64,000 nt of DNA from Gloeothece verrucosa PCC 7822 (GTDB taxonomy: Bacteria > Cyanobacteriota > Cyanobacteriia > Cyanobacteriales > Microcystaceae), in contig NC_014501.1 of assembly GCF_000147335.1 (NCBI RefSeq), positions 496,001 through 560,000 of the forward strand. The letters run 5' to 3'. Position 1 is the stretch's first letter; every line of letters starts with the position of its first letter. The position numbers and the translations under genes were made by a program. The notes beneath the pieces are model-generated. The model did not search any database, was not told the origin of the DNA, and saw only the letters and a program-made list of their open reading frames with translations. Shown here in pieces: positions 8,060 to 17,228 of this stretch.

Positions 8060-8690
8060 CCAGATTACTCGGCTAAATCCGAGTAATGGTAGATTCGCAT
8101 GACCAGCAATACCACTCTTTTCCAGAGAGGGTTATTTCTAGCTTTCGTCCATTACCGAGTTAAGATGGGTTCGCCATACCGGAGTACCAATTCTTTTAAA
8201 AGGAGTCATTTCCAGCAGTGCTGACTAACATACCGAGTAATGGGGGTTCGGTTGACCCAAATATTGCTCCCTTCTTAAAGGTGGTTTTATCCAGTTTTTG
8301 CCCATTGGACAGTAATGGTAGGTTGGGTTGATCGGAGTACCAATTCTCTATAAGGGAGTCATTTCCAGCAGTGCTGACTAACATACCGAGTTTAGGCGGG
8401 TTCGGCTGACCCAAATATTACTCCCTTTTTAAAGGTGGTTGTATCCAATTTTCGCCCTTTGCCGAGTTTAGGGGGGTTCGGCTGACCTTTGTCCAGATTT
8501 CTCTGATTGCCGAGTTTAGGGGGGTTCGGCTGACCTTTGTCCAGATTTCTCTGATTGCCGAGTTTAGGGGGGTTCGGCTAACCTTTGTCCAGATCTCTCT
8601 GATTGCCGAGTTTAGGGGGGTTCGGCTGACCTTTGTCCAGCATAGCTGATTTGCCTGATTCAGGCGGGTTCGACTGACCTTGTTTACTGC
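8060..8690. repeat. GGTTCG-type repeat block with a 48-bp tandem array
   Basis: Repeated units carry CCGAGTTTAGG(C/G)GGG and GGTTCGGCTGACC. About five long imperfect units (~75 bp) cover 8080-8458, and then a 48-bp unit recurs four times at 8459-8650 almost unchanged (it contains TTTGTCCAGATTTCTCTGA). One last diverged copy ends near 8690. The block 8366-8440 matches 3778-3850 nearly base for base. The minus-strand open frame at 8196-8414 is made entirely of repeat sequence. Confidence 0.85.
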
Positions 8691-8721
8691 TCATCGCAGT
8701 AAGCCTGTAGAAACATTATAA

Positions 8722-8880
8722 ACAAACACCTTTAACCAATGCACTTCTTTTGTCAATTTGCTGGAAAAATTCTTGGTTTAATATATATTCATGAATTCGT
8801 GAAGATTTATCAATTCGAGTATATTGGGACAGTAGCCACCAAGGATTTATCTTTTTGCCTTCAGAGGGATCATAACAGGC
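8722..8880 (-). pseudogene. gene remnant, copy 2 (paired with 3910-4063)
   Basis: The minus strand is open for ~45 codons and reads CYDPSEGKKINPWWLLSQYT, then RIDKSSRIHEYILNQEFF. It matches the remnant at 3910-4063 at protein level. It is bounded by stop codons and lacks a start. The parent gene is not recognised. Its presence in both repeat blocks shows that the blocks are duplications larger than the repeats alone. Confidence 0.35.
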
Positions 8881-9440
8881 ACGGATAGTGTATTAATTTA
8901 ATCGGCGAGTGTTGTTACCCCCTTAAGTTTATGCCAGGAAAGGATTTGAAGGATTTTTTCAAAAAGAGTTTACCGGTCAATAAACTTAAATTGTTGAGAA
9001 TCGTTTCGGGAATAATTAGCAACCTGGATTAAATATTTTTTCAAGGCTGACCATCACAACGGAGCCGGATAATTTAATTATTATCAGCTTCCGTTGTGAT
9101 GCCCTCAAGTAGATACCACCAGAAGATTTGAGTCGGTTTTAAAAGGGGAGTTTAATTATCAATAAACAAGAATTGTTGACAATAGTTAAAGGAATAACTG
9201 GCTACCTGGATTAAATATTTTTGCAAGCTCGACCATCACAACGGAGCCGGATTTATAATTATTATCAGCTTCCGTTGTGATGCCCTCAAGTAGATGCCAG
9301 GAAAAGATTTGATTGGGTTTTAAAAGGGGAGTTTAATTGTCAATAAGTTAAAATTGTTGACAATGGTTAAAGGAATAATTAGCAACCTGGATTAAATATT
9401 TTTGCAAGCTCGACCATCACAACGGAGCCGGGAATTGTTG
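8860..9440. repeat. ~181-bp repeat array, second block
   Basis: Four units related to the 4081-5290 array. The first is diverged (ATAACAGGCACGG facing GAGTGTTGTTACC at about 8870-8920). The next three have CATCACAACGG at 9052, 9234 and 9415, spaced 182 and 181; the last is cut off after GAGCCGGG. Compared with the 136-bp units, each carries an extra ~45 bases (AAAGATTTGA(T/G)TGGGTTTTAAAAGGGGAGTTTAATTG-like). The arms are ATCACAACGGA and TCCGTTGTGAT, as in the first array. Confidence 0.8.
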
Positions 9441-9819
9441 AAAACAATTTAACGAGGAACAATTGCTCAAGTTTCGGTCTTCACCTATCGTTTTTAAAAT
9501 GTCCGTTAAATCGACATTTATTTCCCCTCAAGCCTAAACCAGTTCCCCGTCTTTATATAAGTAAATAGAATTGATAAGCTTATATATAATATATAAATTT
9601 GATAGCCAGACCCCAAATAAAAATGAGATATTGGCATAATGACTTAATTGTGAATCAAGAAAACTTTTTCTTCTGTGACCCAAGAAAAGACCCAAGACCA
9701 TAAAACTTCACTCTTGAGATCATCAATGTTCTCGGTTTTTTTGAGTTAATCTGTACTGATATAATGAGGAGGTATGAGGGTTCGAGATAGCCTTTCTTTC
9801 TTATCGAATCAAGCGGCAG
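9441..9819 (+). promoter_or_regulatory. AT-rich leader of the topoisomerase gene
   Basis: No gene is visible. There is a very AT-rich patch at about 9570-9602 (TTATATATAATATATAAATT). A good -10-like TATAAT lies at 9760-9765, but TTGAGT at 9741 is only 13 bases before it, so the -35 is uncertain. If used, transcription would start near 9772, leaving a ~48-base leader before the ATG at 9820. Confidence 0.35.
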
Positions 9820-11982
9820 ATGTCAAAAAAGCTATTTCTCATAGAAGCGCCTGGAAAACTGAAAAAACTACAGCAAATTCTGGGGTCAGAGTACATTGTT
9901 AAAGCTAGTGGCGGTCATATCCGCGAACTGGCCAAAGACGGGGATGATAATTTAGGCTTTGACCTCCAATCCGAGAGTATTTCTTGCCGCTTTGTGCCTA
10001 AAAACCCGATGGCAAGGAAAACCATCTCACAATTAAAAGAACTCGCCCGGCAAGTAGATACAGTCATCTTAGCCACCGATGAAGACCGGGAAGGAGAAAT
10101 CATTGCTTGGCATCTAAAAGAAGTTCTTAATTTAAGAAATCCTCAACGAATAACCTATCGGGAAATTACACCGGCAGCCGTCAAAGCATCTCTCAAGCGT
10201 CCTCGCTCACTCGATATGAATTTAGTTAACGCTGCCTTAGCGCGTTCGGTTTTAGATAAACTGGTGGGTTATAGAGGCTCTCCCCTAGTTTGGAAACTGA
10301 ACAATGGAGCAAAATCTATTGGTAGAGTGCAGTCAGCCGCTTTACACATTCTCTGTCAACGGGAACGGGAAATACAAGAATTTAAGCCGCAAGATTACTG
10401 GTTAGTTTCTGTCACTTACTCCGAAGGTTTTAAAGCTTACTATCTAGGTGAAAAGTCCTCAACAGCAACAGGTAAAGAAGAAAATGAAGAAAGAGATGAT
10501 GCAGGAGAAAAAGAGGAAAATAAGGTAGAAGCCACAAAAGTTTTAAGTGAGTCCGAAGCCGATAGGTTAGTCAGTATTGCTGGTGAATTTCCCCATCATG
10601 TACTCAAAGTAGAAAGTAAGACAGTTAGCAAAAATCCTCCTGCTCCTTTTACTACCTCCTCACTGCAACAAGCCGCCGGAAGCCGCCTCAAATGGAGTCC
10701 AGACAAGACGATGCAGGTCGCGCAACGCCTGTACGAGGGGGGATACATTACCTATATGCGGACGGACTCATATCATCTAGACCCCCAATTCTGTGCAACG
10801 GTCAAGCAGTGGCTAACTGAAAAAGACCCGAATAACGTTCCCGCTAAAGTTGCCACTCACCGCACCTCGAAAACCGCCCAAGAAGCACACGAGGCTATTA
10901 GACCTACTGATATTTTCAAGCCTTCCATTGAGCTAAAACAAGAGATTTCGGCGGAGGAATTTGAGCTTTATCTACTGATTTGGTTGAGAACGGTTGCCAG
11001 TCAGTGCAAGCCGGCGCAAATCCTGAAAACTCGTATCATTACCCAATCAGGGGATGTATTCTGGCAAGCGAGAGGACAGATAGTTACTTTTGCTGGATAT
11101 GCTAAGTATTGGAAAGACTTAAGCGATGATTTACTGTTACCCCAAGTGTCTCAAGGACAGTTATTACACCTATTGGAAGCCGGACACGAAAAGAAACAGA
11201 CTCAACCACCTCCGCGTTATAGTGAAGCCAAGTTAGTACAAGTAATGGAACGACGGGGCATAGGTCGTCCTTCAACTTTTGCGCCGACAGTAAAAACCTT
11301 AAAAGAACGGGGTTATGCAGAGGTTCAAAAGCGGCAACTACAAGCAACGCCTCTGGGGTTAGAAGTGGATGCTTTTTTAGAAAAAACTCTACCAGAGTTG
11401 CTCCAAGCCGAGTTTACGGCTGTTATGGAAGACAAGCTAGATGCTATTGCTTCGGGTAAAGAAAACTGGGAACGGTATATTATAGGGTGGAATGAGGATT
11501 ATTTTGCCGTTGCACTGGTGAAGGCGTTAAAAGTTATCGGTAGTCAACCGCCCTCATCTAAAAACAGCCAAAGTCAAAACGCTCAAAGCCATTCTAAGAA
11601 AGAATCAAAAATTGAGTGTCCCCATTGCGCTCATAAAATGGTAGAAATTCCCTCCTCTTCTAAAAAGCTTCACAAAGATTATTTTCTCAAGTGTCCAAGT
11701 TGTCAGCAGGTTATGTTTTACAATAAGTGGCGTAAAACTTGGGAATTACCCGGAGAAAAGAACGAAGAAAGTGCCCCGTCTTTGAAATTAACTAAGCATC
11801 CTTGTCCAGTTTGTGGGGAAAAGTTAGCGGTAAGAGAATATGAAAAGGAGGGCATAAAAAAACGAATGCTGGTGTGTTCATCCCCAAAAGCTAAGACAGA
11901 TAAAAAGCATAAAGAAGTCGTTTATTTTGAGTCGAAAAATGTTTTCTGGTCTAAGAAATATGGAGAATTCCCGATTGACTAA
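9820..11982 (+). CDS. type IA DNA topoisomerase (TopA-like), plasmid-borne
   Basis: A 720-residue TopA-type enzyme that relaxes negatively supercoiled DNA by cutting one strand through a 5'-phosphotyrosine link. The TOPRIM domain starts at the N-terminus (LFLIEAPGKLKKL) with the metal site ATDEDREGE (D87, D89). The catalytic tyrosine is Y312 in ITYMRTDS. The C-terminal part has three zinc-ribbon-like cysteine sets: CPHC near residue 605, CPSC near 628 and CPVC near 664. A Glu/Lys-rich insert interrupts residues ~215-245. Chromosomal cyanobacterial TopA is usually longer, so this is a plasmid paralogue, which may serve replication or transfer. It reads toward the Thg1-like gene. Confidence 0.92.
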   Translation: MSKKLFLIEAPGKLKKLQQILGSEYIVKASGGHIRELAKDGDDNLGFDLQSESISCRFVPKNPMARKTISQLKELARQVDTVILATDEDREGEIIAWHLKEVLNLRNPQRITYREITPAAVKASLKRPRSLDMNLVNAALARSVLDKLVGYRGSPLVWKLNNGAKSIGRVQSAALHILCQREREIQEFKPQDYWLVSVTYSEGFKAYYLGEKSSTATGKEENEERDDAGEKEENKVEATKVLSESEADRLVSIAGEFPHHVLKVESKTVSKNPPAPFTTSSLQQAAGSRLKWSPDKTMQVAQRLYEGGYITYMRTDSYHLDPQFCATVKQWLTEKDPNNVPAKVATHRTSKTAQEAHEAIRPTDIFKPSIELKQEISAEEFELYLLIWLRTVASQCKPAQILKTRIITQSGDVFWQARGQIVTFAGYAKYWKDLSDDLLLPQVSQGQLLHLLEAGHEKKQTQPPPRYSEAKLVQVMERRGIGRPSTFAPTVKTLKERGYAEVQKRQLQATPLGLEVDAFLEKTLPELLQAEFTAVMEDKLDAIASGKENWERYIIGWNEDYFAVALVKALKVIGSQPPSSKNSQSQNAQSHSKKESKIECPHCAHKMVEIPSSSKKLHKDYFLKCPSCQQVMFYNKWRKTWELPGEKNEESAPSLKLTKHPCPVCGEKLAVREYEKEGIKKRMLVCSSPKAKTDKKHKEVVYFESKNVFWSKKYGEFPID

Positions 11983-12021
11983 TAAATAACAAAGAGCATA
12001 TTTTTTTCCTCAGTGACTCAG

Positions 12022-12799
12022 ATGAAATTTGAAGAATTAGACACAAAACTTAGAGTTTTTGAGACAGGACACGATTTTTGTGTTCTGCCAGAAATTTTTA
12101 TGGTCGCTCGTCTTGACGGACGTAATTTCACCCGATTGACTGCCATACACTCATCAGTTTGAAGTGCCCTTTGACCCCAAATTTCGGGATTACATGGTAG
12201 CAACCGTAGAACATTTGATGAACTGTGGATTTCGAGTAGTCTATGGTTACACCCAGAGCGATGAAATATCACTGTTACTGCATCGAGACGAAACAACCTT
12301 CGGGCGAAAGCTCAGAAAACTTAATTCAGTCTTAGCAGGAGAAGCCAGTGCTAAACTCTCACTACTGCTAGGTACATTAGCCGCGTTTGATTGCCGTATT
12401 TCTCAACTACCAACCTTAAATTTAGTTGTCGATTATTTCCGTTGGCGTAGTGAAGATGCTCATCGAAATGCCTTAAACTCCCATTGTTACTGGACTTTAC
12501 GCAAAAACGGTTATACAGTTGGTCAGGCAACCAGCAAGCTTGAAAAACTCTCAATTAGTGCTAAAAATGAATTGCTTTATCAGGAAGCGGGACTTAATTT
12601 TAATGACTTACCTAACTGGCAGAAACGAGGATTAGGCTTGTATTGGGAATTTTATCAGAAAGAAGGAGTAAATCCCCTCACGGGAGAGAAAGTTTTAGTC
12701 ACAAGAAAACGGATATTTGTTGACATGGAATTACCCATGAAAGATGATTACAGCGATTTTGTAAGAAGACTAATCCTTACTGAACATACAGAGCTATAA
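12022..12799 (+). pseudogene. Thg1-like tRNA(His) guanylyltransferase, frameshifted
   Basis: Frame one (12022-12162) encodes the N-terminus with the metal-binding motif VARLDGRNFTRL and stops at TGA 12160. The other frame continues at once with HQFEVPFDPKFRDYM and runs to 12799, including the second catalytic motif YGYTQSDEISLLL. Together they make one Thg1/TLP-family protein (3'-5' nucleotide-adding polymerase). Moving between the frames needs a one-base correction between about 12140 and 12152: ten bases instead of nine separate ACT and CAT. Either a sequencing indel or a true inactivating insertion. Both Asp motifs are kept, so decay would be recent. It is 40 bases after topA. Confidence 0.8.
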
Positions 12800-12905
12800 T
12801 ACTTGCTCTCGCCTTGAAATATCGCTTTTAGAGTCGGCTAACTCATCATTAGGACACTTTAGAATTGAGATCCCCAAAGCTCGGTTCACTTACTGAAAAG
12901 AAAAT

Positions 12906-13895
12906 TTAGGCATCAGGCTTGTCCTCTACCTTTTGTTTCTTTTTCTCAAAAACTGTCACCCCTGCCCCTTCGAGTTCAACCACGCCATCCGAGCCAATAC
13001 GAGCGACTTTTCCTGATAAAGCTGCTACCCAATCCGCAAAAGAATCCATCTTCTCCACTTGTTTTTTGAGGGTTTTGCGATTGAGAGAAGCTCGGACACT
13101 AATGCCTCCTTCCCCTGATACTTCTAGTATTACAGTCTTACCTTGTTCTGGAAGTTCAGGGCGAGTGGTGAACTTAACCGTCATTTCTGGTTGTTTGCCA
13201 TTAATCATAATAATTGGAGAGGAAGAGTCTGTTGATGATGAATTCTTTGATGCACTCGCGGCAGGAATCTGCACCGCAGTGGGGAGAGTTTTTGTGACAG
13301 TAATGGTTTCATCTACCCAATTGGCTTCTTTTAAAACCAATTCTTCACCCTTACGAATGCAGAGTAATTCCCAAAACTGTCCAATTTCTGCTCCAGGAAG
13401 GCTGCCAGAAACCGTAATTAAAAAGGGTTGCCAGCGAGACTGATTTTCTTGACCGGGCGGGGGAATTTCGTTGCGTTCCAAGCGTATCACCACTTTTTCA
13501 TTATCTGTACAGAGAATGCGCCCTTGGATTTGGAATTGGTCTGAAGCTGTCTGTTGTGGAGGTAGGTCATTAAATGAATAGTCTTCAACGAGGGAAACAC
13601 ACTTAATCAATTGCACTTGAGACAATTTGGCTTCAGTAGTGGTGCGAAAATAGACCCGCCACAGGTAAGTCTTATCTAGATTAAAAGTTGGGTTTTGAGA
13701 TAATTTTTGCCAAACCGTAAGCCCCACCCTAGCCGGGAGTATAGTACCGTCAAAAAGTTGTAAATTTCCTTTTCGTTTACCCTGATGCTCGACTGGTAGT
13801 GCTGTCTCGAACTGGCCGAAGAGATAGCCCATTGCCGAAAACGGGGTGGGAAATTTAGGCGGCATAAAGGGAGGCTCGATGACGGATTGAGACAT
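12906..13895 (-). CDS. hypothetical cyanobacterial plasmid protein, ~329 aa
   Basis: I do not recognise a defined domain. The ATG at 13895 (MSQSVIEPPFMPP) is chosen over an in-frame TTG at 13919. The N-terminal ~200 residues look beta-rich (FDGTILPARVGLTVWQK, IQGRILCTDNEKVVIRLER), compatible with OB-fold-like barrels. A Ser-rich linker (about residues 215-230) precedes a C-terminal domain containing VKFTTRPELPEQGKTVILEV and a basic tail. Single-strand DNA or RNA binding is possible. It is convergent with the Thg1-like gene and lies 41 bases downstream of the VOC gene. Confidence 0.6.
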   Translation of the reverse strand: MSQSVIEPPFMPPKFPTPFSAMGYLFGQFETALPVEHQGKRKGNLQLFDGTILPARVGLTVWQKLSQNPTFNLDKTYLWRVYFRTTTEAKLSQVQLIKCVSLVEDYSFNDLPPQQTASDQFQIQGRILCTDNEKVVIRLERNEIPPPGQENQSRWQPFLITVSGSLPGAEIGQFWELLCIRKGEELVLKEANWVDETITVTKTLPTAVQIPAASASKNSSSTDSSSPIIMINGKQPEMTVKFTTRPELPEQGKTVILEVSGEGGISVRASLNRKTLKKQVEKMDSFADWVAALSGKVARIGSDGVVELEGAGVTVFEKKKQKVEDKPDA

Positions 13896-13936
13896 TAATA
13901 AAGTAGTGGCACGATTCAATTTTCAGTGTAACCGAC

Positions 13937-14302
13937 TTAAGTCCGAGTTAGTAATTCGAGATTATGACCGTTGGGGTCGAAGAAATAAAAGCCACGCCCC
14001 CCCTGTCTGTGGTTAATCTGACCGGTATTGTGGTGCATTGGGTCACTACTGTAAGAAAGACCCGCTTCTTTAACTCGTGCAAAGATAGCTAAAAATTCCG
14101 AGTCGCTGACATGGAAAGCATAGTGATGGGACTCAAAGTCTTCAGTGTCAGCGAAATCTAGTGTTAAGGTGTCATTGACTTTTACGGCAGCAAAATGACC
14201 AATAGGGGATTCTACTAAGAGTCCAAAAATTTGAGCAAAGAACTCGGCTGATGCTTTCTTATCATGGGCGGGTACGATGGTGTGATCTAGAGTAATCGTC
14301 AT
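13937..14302 (-). CDS. VOC-family (glyoxalase/dioxygenase fold) protein
   Basis: A 121-residue single VOC unit pair. The metal-ligand pattern is visible: His7 in TITLDHTIVP, a His in SHHYAFHV (~60-65), and Glu near the end in FYFFDPNGHNLELLTRT. The typical DPNGHNLEL signature is present. The family includes glyoxalases, dioxygenases and antibiotic-binding proteins; the substrate cannot be deduced. The ATG is preceded by GAGGA at 8-12 bases. Probably cargo unrelated to plasmid maintenance. Confidence 0.8.
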   Translation of the reverse strand: MTITLDHTIVPAHDKKASAEFFAQIFGLLVESPIGHFAAVKVNDTLTLDFADTEDFESHHYAFHVSDSEFLAIFARVKEAGLSYSSDPMHHNTGQINHRQGGRGFYFFDPNGHNLELLTRT

Positions 14303-14842
14303 ATTATTTTCCTCATCAATGCAGCGAGAAAGTTAAGTAACGGTGCATAAAAACTTGTTTAGTCGCTTTGACTGTGTTTCTTCTATGTTAAATATTGCTC
14401 ATTGATTCGGGCAACACCCAGAAGGGTTAGCTATGAGAAGGGTTTCCTTTCTGTTGTGCCTACCTGTGAAATCAAGTTCGAAGGAACCATAAACTCTCTT
14501 CTTCGCCTTTCTAAAATTGATCGTTCTGACAAGCATTTTTCAGTAAGTTCAAGCATATTTTTGACAAGTCTTTCTGAGTTAGCGATAAGAAAATTCTCGA
14601 TTGTATGAAGTTATTTATAAGTTTACTCCAAGCATTTTTACGATTTTTACTTTAGGTTGATGCTTCTTTCTACAGTTACCTAACTCCTCCCTAATTCCTA
14701 CATCTTGCCTCTAGCTTCATAAGGCTTATTGCCTGGGCATTAATAAGGAGAGCAAGCCGTGTTTTTCCCCCACATTTATATTTTTATTATGCCATACTAA
14801 AAGTGATCCTATTCTTCGATTACGGGTCAAGGAGTAAAAGCT
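14303..14842. other. intergenic region upstream of mob genes, candidate oriT
   Basis: No supported gene (an open frame at 14402-14608 has no RBS or recognisable protein). Just upstream of the mobilisation genes there is a short inverted repeat CTTATT/AATAAG with loop GCCTGGGCATT at about 14727-14750, followed by GGAGAGCAAGCCGTG and a C-run. Origins of transfer usually lie next to the relaxase operon, so an oriT is plausible here. No nic-site consensus could be identified by eye. Confidence 0.3.
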
Positions 14843-15172
14843 TTGAAGCCCAAAAAACTAAAAACCGATATAGTCAGTGTTCGCTTCCTGCCCCGCGAAA
14901 AAGAAAAATTAGCCCAACAAGCGGCACAACAGAATATAACCCTGAGTGGACTGGTAAGATTAAATGCCCTTGCCCAAAGTAATAACAGCCGCATTAAATT
15001 TGTCCCAGAGGTCAATCGAAAACTTTATTTTGAACTGGGGAAAATTGCCGAAAAGCTTCAAGATAAAGAGGCAAATAAGGACTCTTTAAATAGCTTATAC
15101 TTGCTTCTTAATGAAGTGAGAAAAGAATTAATGGGGATAAAACAACCGCCTACACAAGAAACCAATAAATGA
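14843..15172 (+). CDS. MobC-like relaxosome accessory protein
   Basis: A 109-residue basic protein. It starts at TTG 14843; GGAG at 14831-14834 sits 8 bases upstream and no better ATG exists. The N-terminus (VSVRFLPREKEKLAQQAAQQ, then LSGLVRLNALAQ) fits a ribbon-helix-helix DNA-binding fold, as in MobC/plasmid mobilisation accessory proteins. These bind oriT and help the relaxase to nick. It lies 20 bases before the relaxase gene. The assignment rests on context and motif. Confidence 0.7.
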   Translation: MKPKKLKTDIVSVRFLPREKEKLAQQAAQQNITLSGLVRLNALAQSNNSRIKFVPEVNRKLYFELGKIAEKLQDKEANKDSLNSLYLLLNEVRKELMGIKQPPTQETNK

Positions 15173-15192
15173 TGAAATTATAAAATCAATCA

Positions 15193-16395
15193 ATGATAGC
15201 TAAACAGGTTCAAGGCACGAACTTTAAGAACGTCTTGGATTATGTACACAACAAAGCCGGAGCCAAGTTAATTGGCACGAACATGACCGGAAAAGAGCCA
15301 GAAAGTCTAGCCCTTGAATTTCGCATTTCTGCCCAATTAAGAAGGCGAGTTACCAAATGCGTTTATCACGTTAGTCTTTCTGTCTCTAAGGAGGAAAAAC
15401 TAGCTGAACAACAGTGGGTTAAAATTGCCCGTGCTTATCTAAAAGGGATGGAATTTGACGCAAACCAATACGCTATTTACCGTCACACCGATAGAGAACA
15501 CGATCACATTCACGTTATCGCCAGCCGTATCAGAATTACTGACGGTTCGGTAGTTAATGATTCTTGGCAATATAGGCGCTCTGAAAAATTAGTCAGACAA
15601 TTAGAGCAAGACTTTGGGCTTTCTCCCACGCAAAACAGTTGGGAAAAAAGAAAGCACTCTCCAACCACTGGAGAAATACGGCAACAGAGAAGGACAGGTG
15701 AACTTAACAAAAGAAGCCAGCTTCAGGGGATAATCGAACAAGCCTTAAAAGATCGTCCTTCTATTGAGGAATTTATTGAGCGATTGAGGGATAAAAAAGT
15801 AAATGTTCGGCTCAGAAAGTCTGACATAGGGCAAATAGAGGGAATTTCTTATAAATTTAACGGTGTAGCTTTTCAAGGACGGCAACTTGGTAAGGATTAT
15901 TCTTGGACTAACTTAAAATCTATCTTGGCTACTGAAAATAGTTATAAACTAACTCAGGATGAGTTGAACCCTCAAAAAGAAGCCCTCACAGTTGTTACTA
16001 CTGACAATCAAGAAACAGAGAATAACCAATTAGAACAACTGAAAAACTATAACCAGGAAGTAGAAAGTGACGAGCTAGAACAACAGAAAAAGACATTAAG
16101 AGATAAATATGTCCATCTTGCCTCCCTTGTTCGCCAACTGCCTCAATTTCATGACAAAAAAACCAGAGACATCGATATTGGAGTAACTCTTTTATCTTTA
16201 AAATCAGGTAACGATTTAGAGGAGATTAGAATAACTTTAACTCAAAGCGATCAGGTTAAACAATGGCATCAAGAATTTCCAAGAGAGACTTATCTTAAGA
16301 TAGCTAGAGAATATATTCTACAGGTTACTAATAAGGCTACTGAGCTAATTGAGGAAAATTATTTAAACCAAAAAAGGGTTGAATTAGAACGATAA
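15193..16395 (+). CDS. relaxase/mobilisation nuclease (MobA/VirD2 type)
   Basis: A 400-residue relaxase of the PF03432 type. A candidate nicking tyrosine is Y17 (VLDYVHNKAGAK). The three-histidine metal site appears in YRHTDREHDHIHVIASRI (about residues 96-113). Further relaxase-like features are RRVTKCVYHVSLS and the DFGLSP turn. The C-terminal ~150 residues are Gln/Glu-rich and probably coiled coil. It nicks oriT and pilots the strand to the coupling protein (18996-20702). It is cotranscribed with the MobC-like gene. It most resembles MOBP, but the subgroup is uncertain. Confidence 0.85.
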   Translation: MIAKQVQGTNFKNVLDYVHNKAGAKLIGTNMTGKEPESLALEFRISAQLRRRVTKCVYHVSLSVSKEEKLAEQQWVKIARAYLKGMEFDANQYAIYRHTDREHDHIHVIASRIRITDGSVVNDSWQYRRSEKLVRQLEQDFGLSPTQNSWEKRKHSPTTGEIRQQRRTGELNKRSQLQGIIEQALKDRPSIEEFIERLRDKKVNVRLRKSDIGQIEGISYKFNGVAFQGRQLGKDYSWTNLKSILATENSYKLTQDELNPQKEALTVVTTDNQETENNQLEQLKNYNQEVESDELEQQKKTLRDKYVHLASLVRQLPQFHDKKTRDIDIGVTLLSLKSGNDLEEIRITLTQSDQVKQWHQEFPRETYLKIAREYILQVTNKATELIEENYLNQKRVELER

Positions 16396-16583
16396 CTCCA
16401 AGTAACTAAGTCTTGCTTTATTAAGAGTTATAAATTATTTTCTTCGATTAATTTAATCTAATTAATGCCTATCAAGAGAATTGTTAACTAATGCTTATCT
16501 AAAACATCTGATGATATGAATTAGAATATAGTACCTTAAAATAAAACAAATGTATTATTTACTATTCTCGGTTAAATTTTGCT

Positions 16584-17148
16584 ATGTTTCCTAAACAAAA
16601 TGTTGTTGCTCTCGTTCATGCCCTACAACTAGCCTCAATGCCTTTTTCTGCCACCATTGGGTTAGTCATATTTGGGATGTTGACTGCCCCTCCCAGTGGG
16701 CCAAAAATCCCAAAAACTGTATCAGAAATGTTACCAGCCGCAGAAAGTAAAGCAATGCACGGAAAATATGATGAAGCCCTTGCTCTCTACAATAAAATTA
16801 TTGAGGAATCCCCTGAACCATTAATTTTAGTTAGTGCTTATTGGGGAAGGGGAGCAACTCGAAGGCAAGCAGTTTACTCTCATCAATACTAGAGTGCGAA
16901 CTTTAAGGCTAAAAACACGAAGCGATAAAAGTTTTACCCATGAATATCAAAGCACTCTCAAAAAGTCTCAAACTCTATTTAATCAGGGGGTTTCTGACCA
17001 TCTAAAAGCGGCAAAAATTGCTGAAGATACAGGCTTAAAAACCTGTAGCCAAGAAATCCGTGAAATCCTGCCTCAATTACAACAAGGAATGGTACGTTAC
17101 AACAATCCTTATGACCTTTATCTGAAACGAACTCTAACACGCTGTTAA
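16584..17148 (+). pseudogene. membrane-anchored TPR-like protein, frameshifted
   Basis: Frame one (16584-16892) has a hydrophobic N-terminal segment (residues ~7-34) and a TPR-like helix pair (GKYDEALALYNKIIEESPE), then stops at 16890. A second frame (open from 16834) continues with INTRVRTLRLK, a helical middle and IREILPQLQQGMVRY, which looks like the missing C-terminal half. A single-base shift around 16870-16895 would join them into one ~185-residue protein. Confidence is limited because the family is not recognised. Alternatively, two overlapping genes. Confidence 0.5.
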
Positions 17149-17228
17149 CAATTTGAGGTTTGAATAAGAAATCAGTTGTTGGCTAACGCCAATAAAAAGC
17201 GAGATAAAACCGAAGGAGAAATCTCGCT

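Noticed and set aside
8196..8414. 72-residue minus-strand open frame
   Set aside because: It consists wholly of GGTTCG-type repeat sequence; its peptide is itself repeated (MLVSTAGND twice), as expected from DNA repeats.
14402..14608. 68-residue open frame upstream of the mob genes
   Set aside because: No RBS, no recognisable protein and low-quality composition; treated as non-coding.
16834..17148. Independent 104-residue gene
   Set aside because: It lacks an RBS and continues the protein started at 16584 after a frame change, so it is counted as part of one broken gene.
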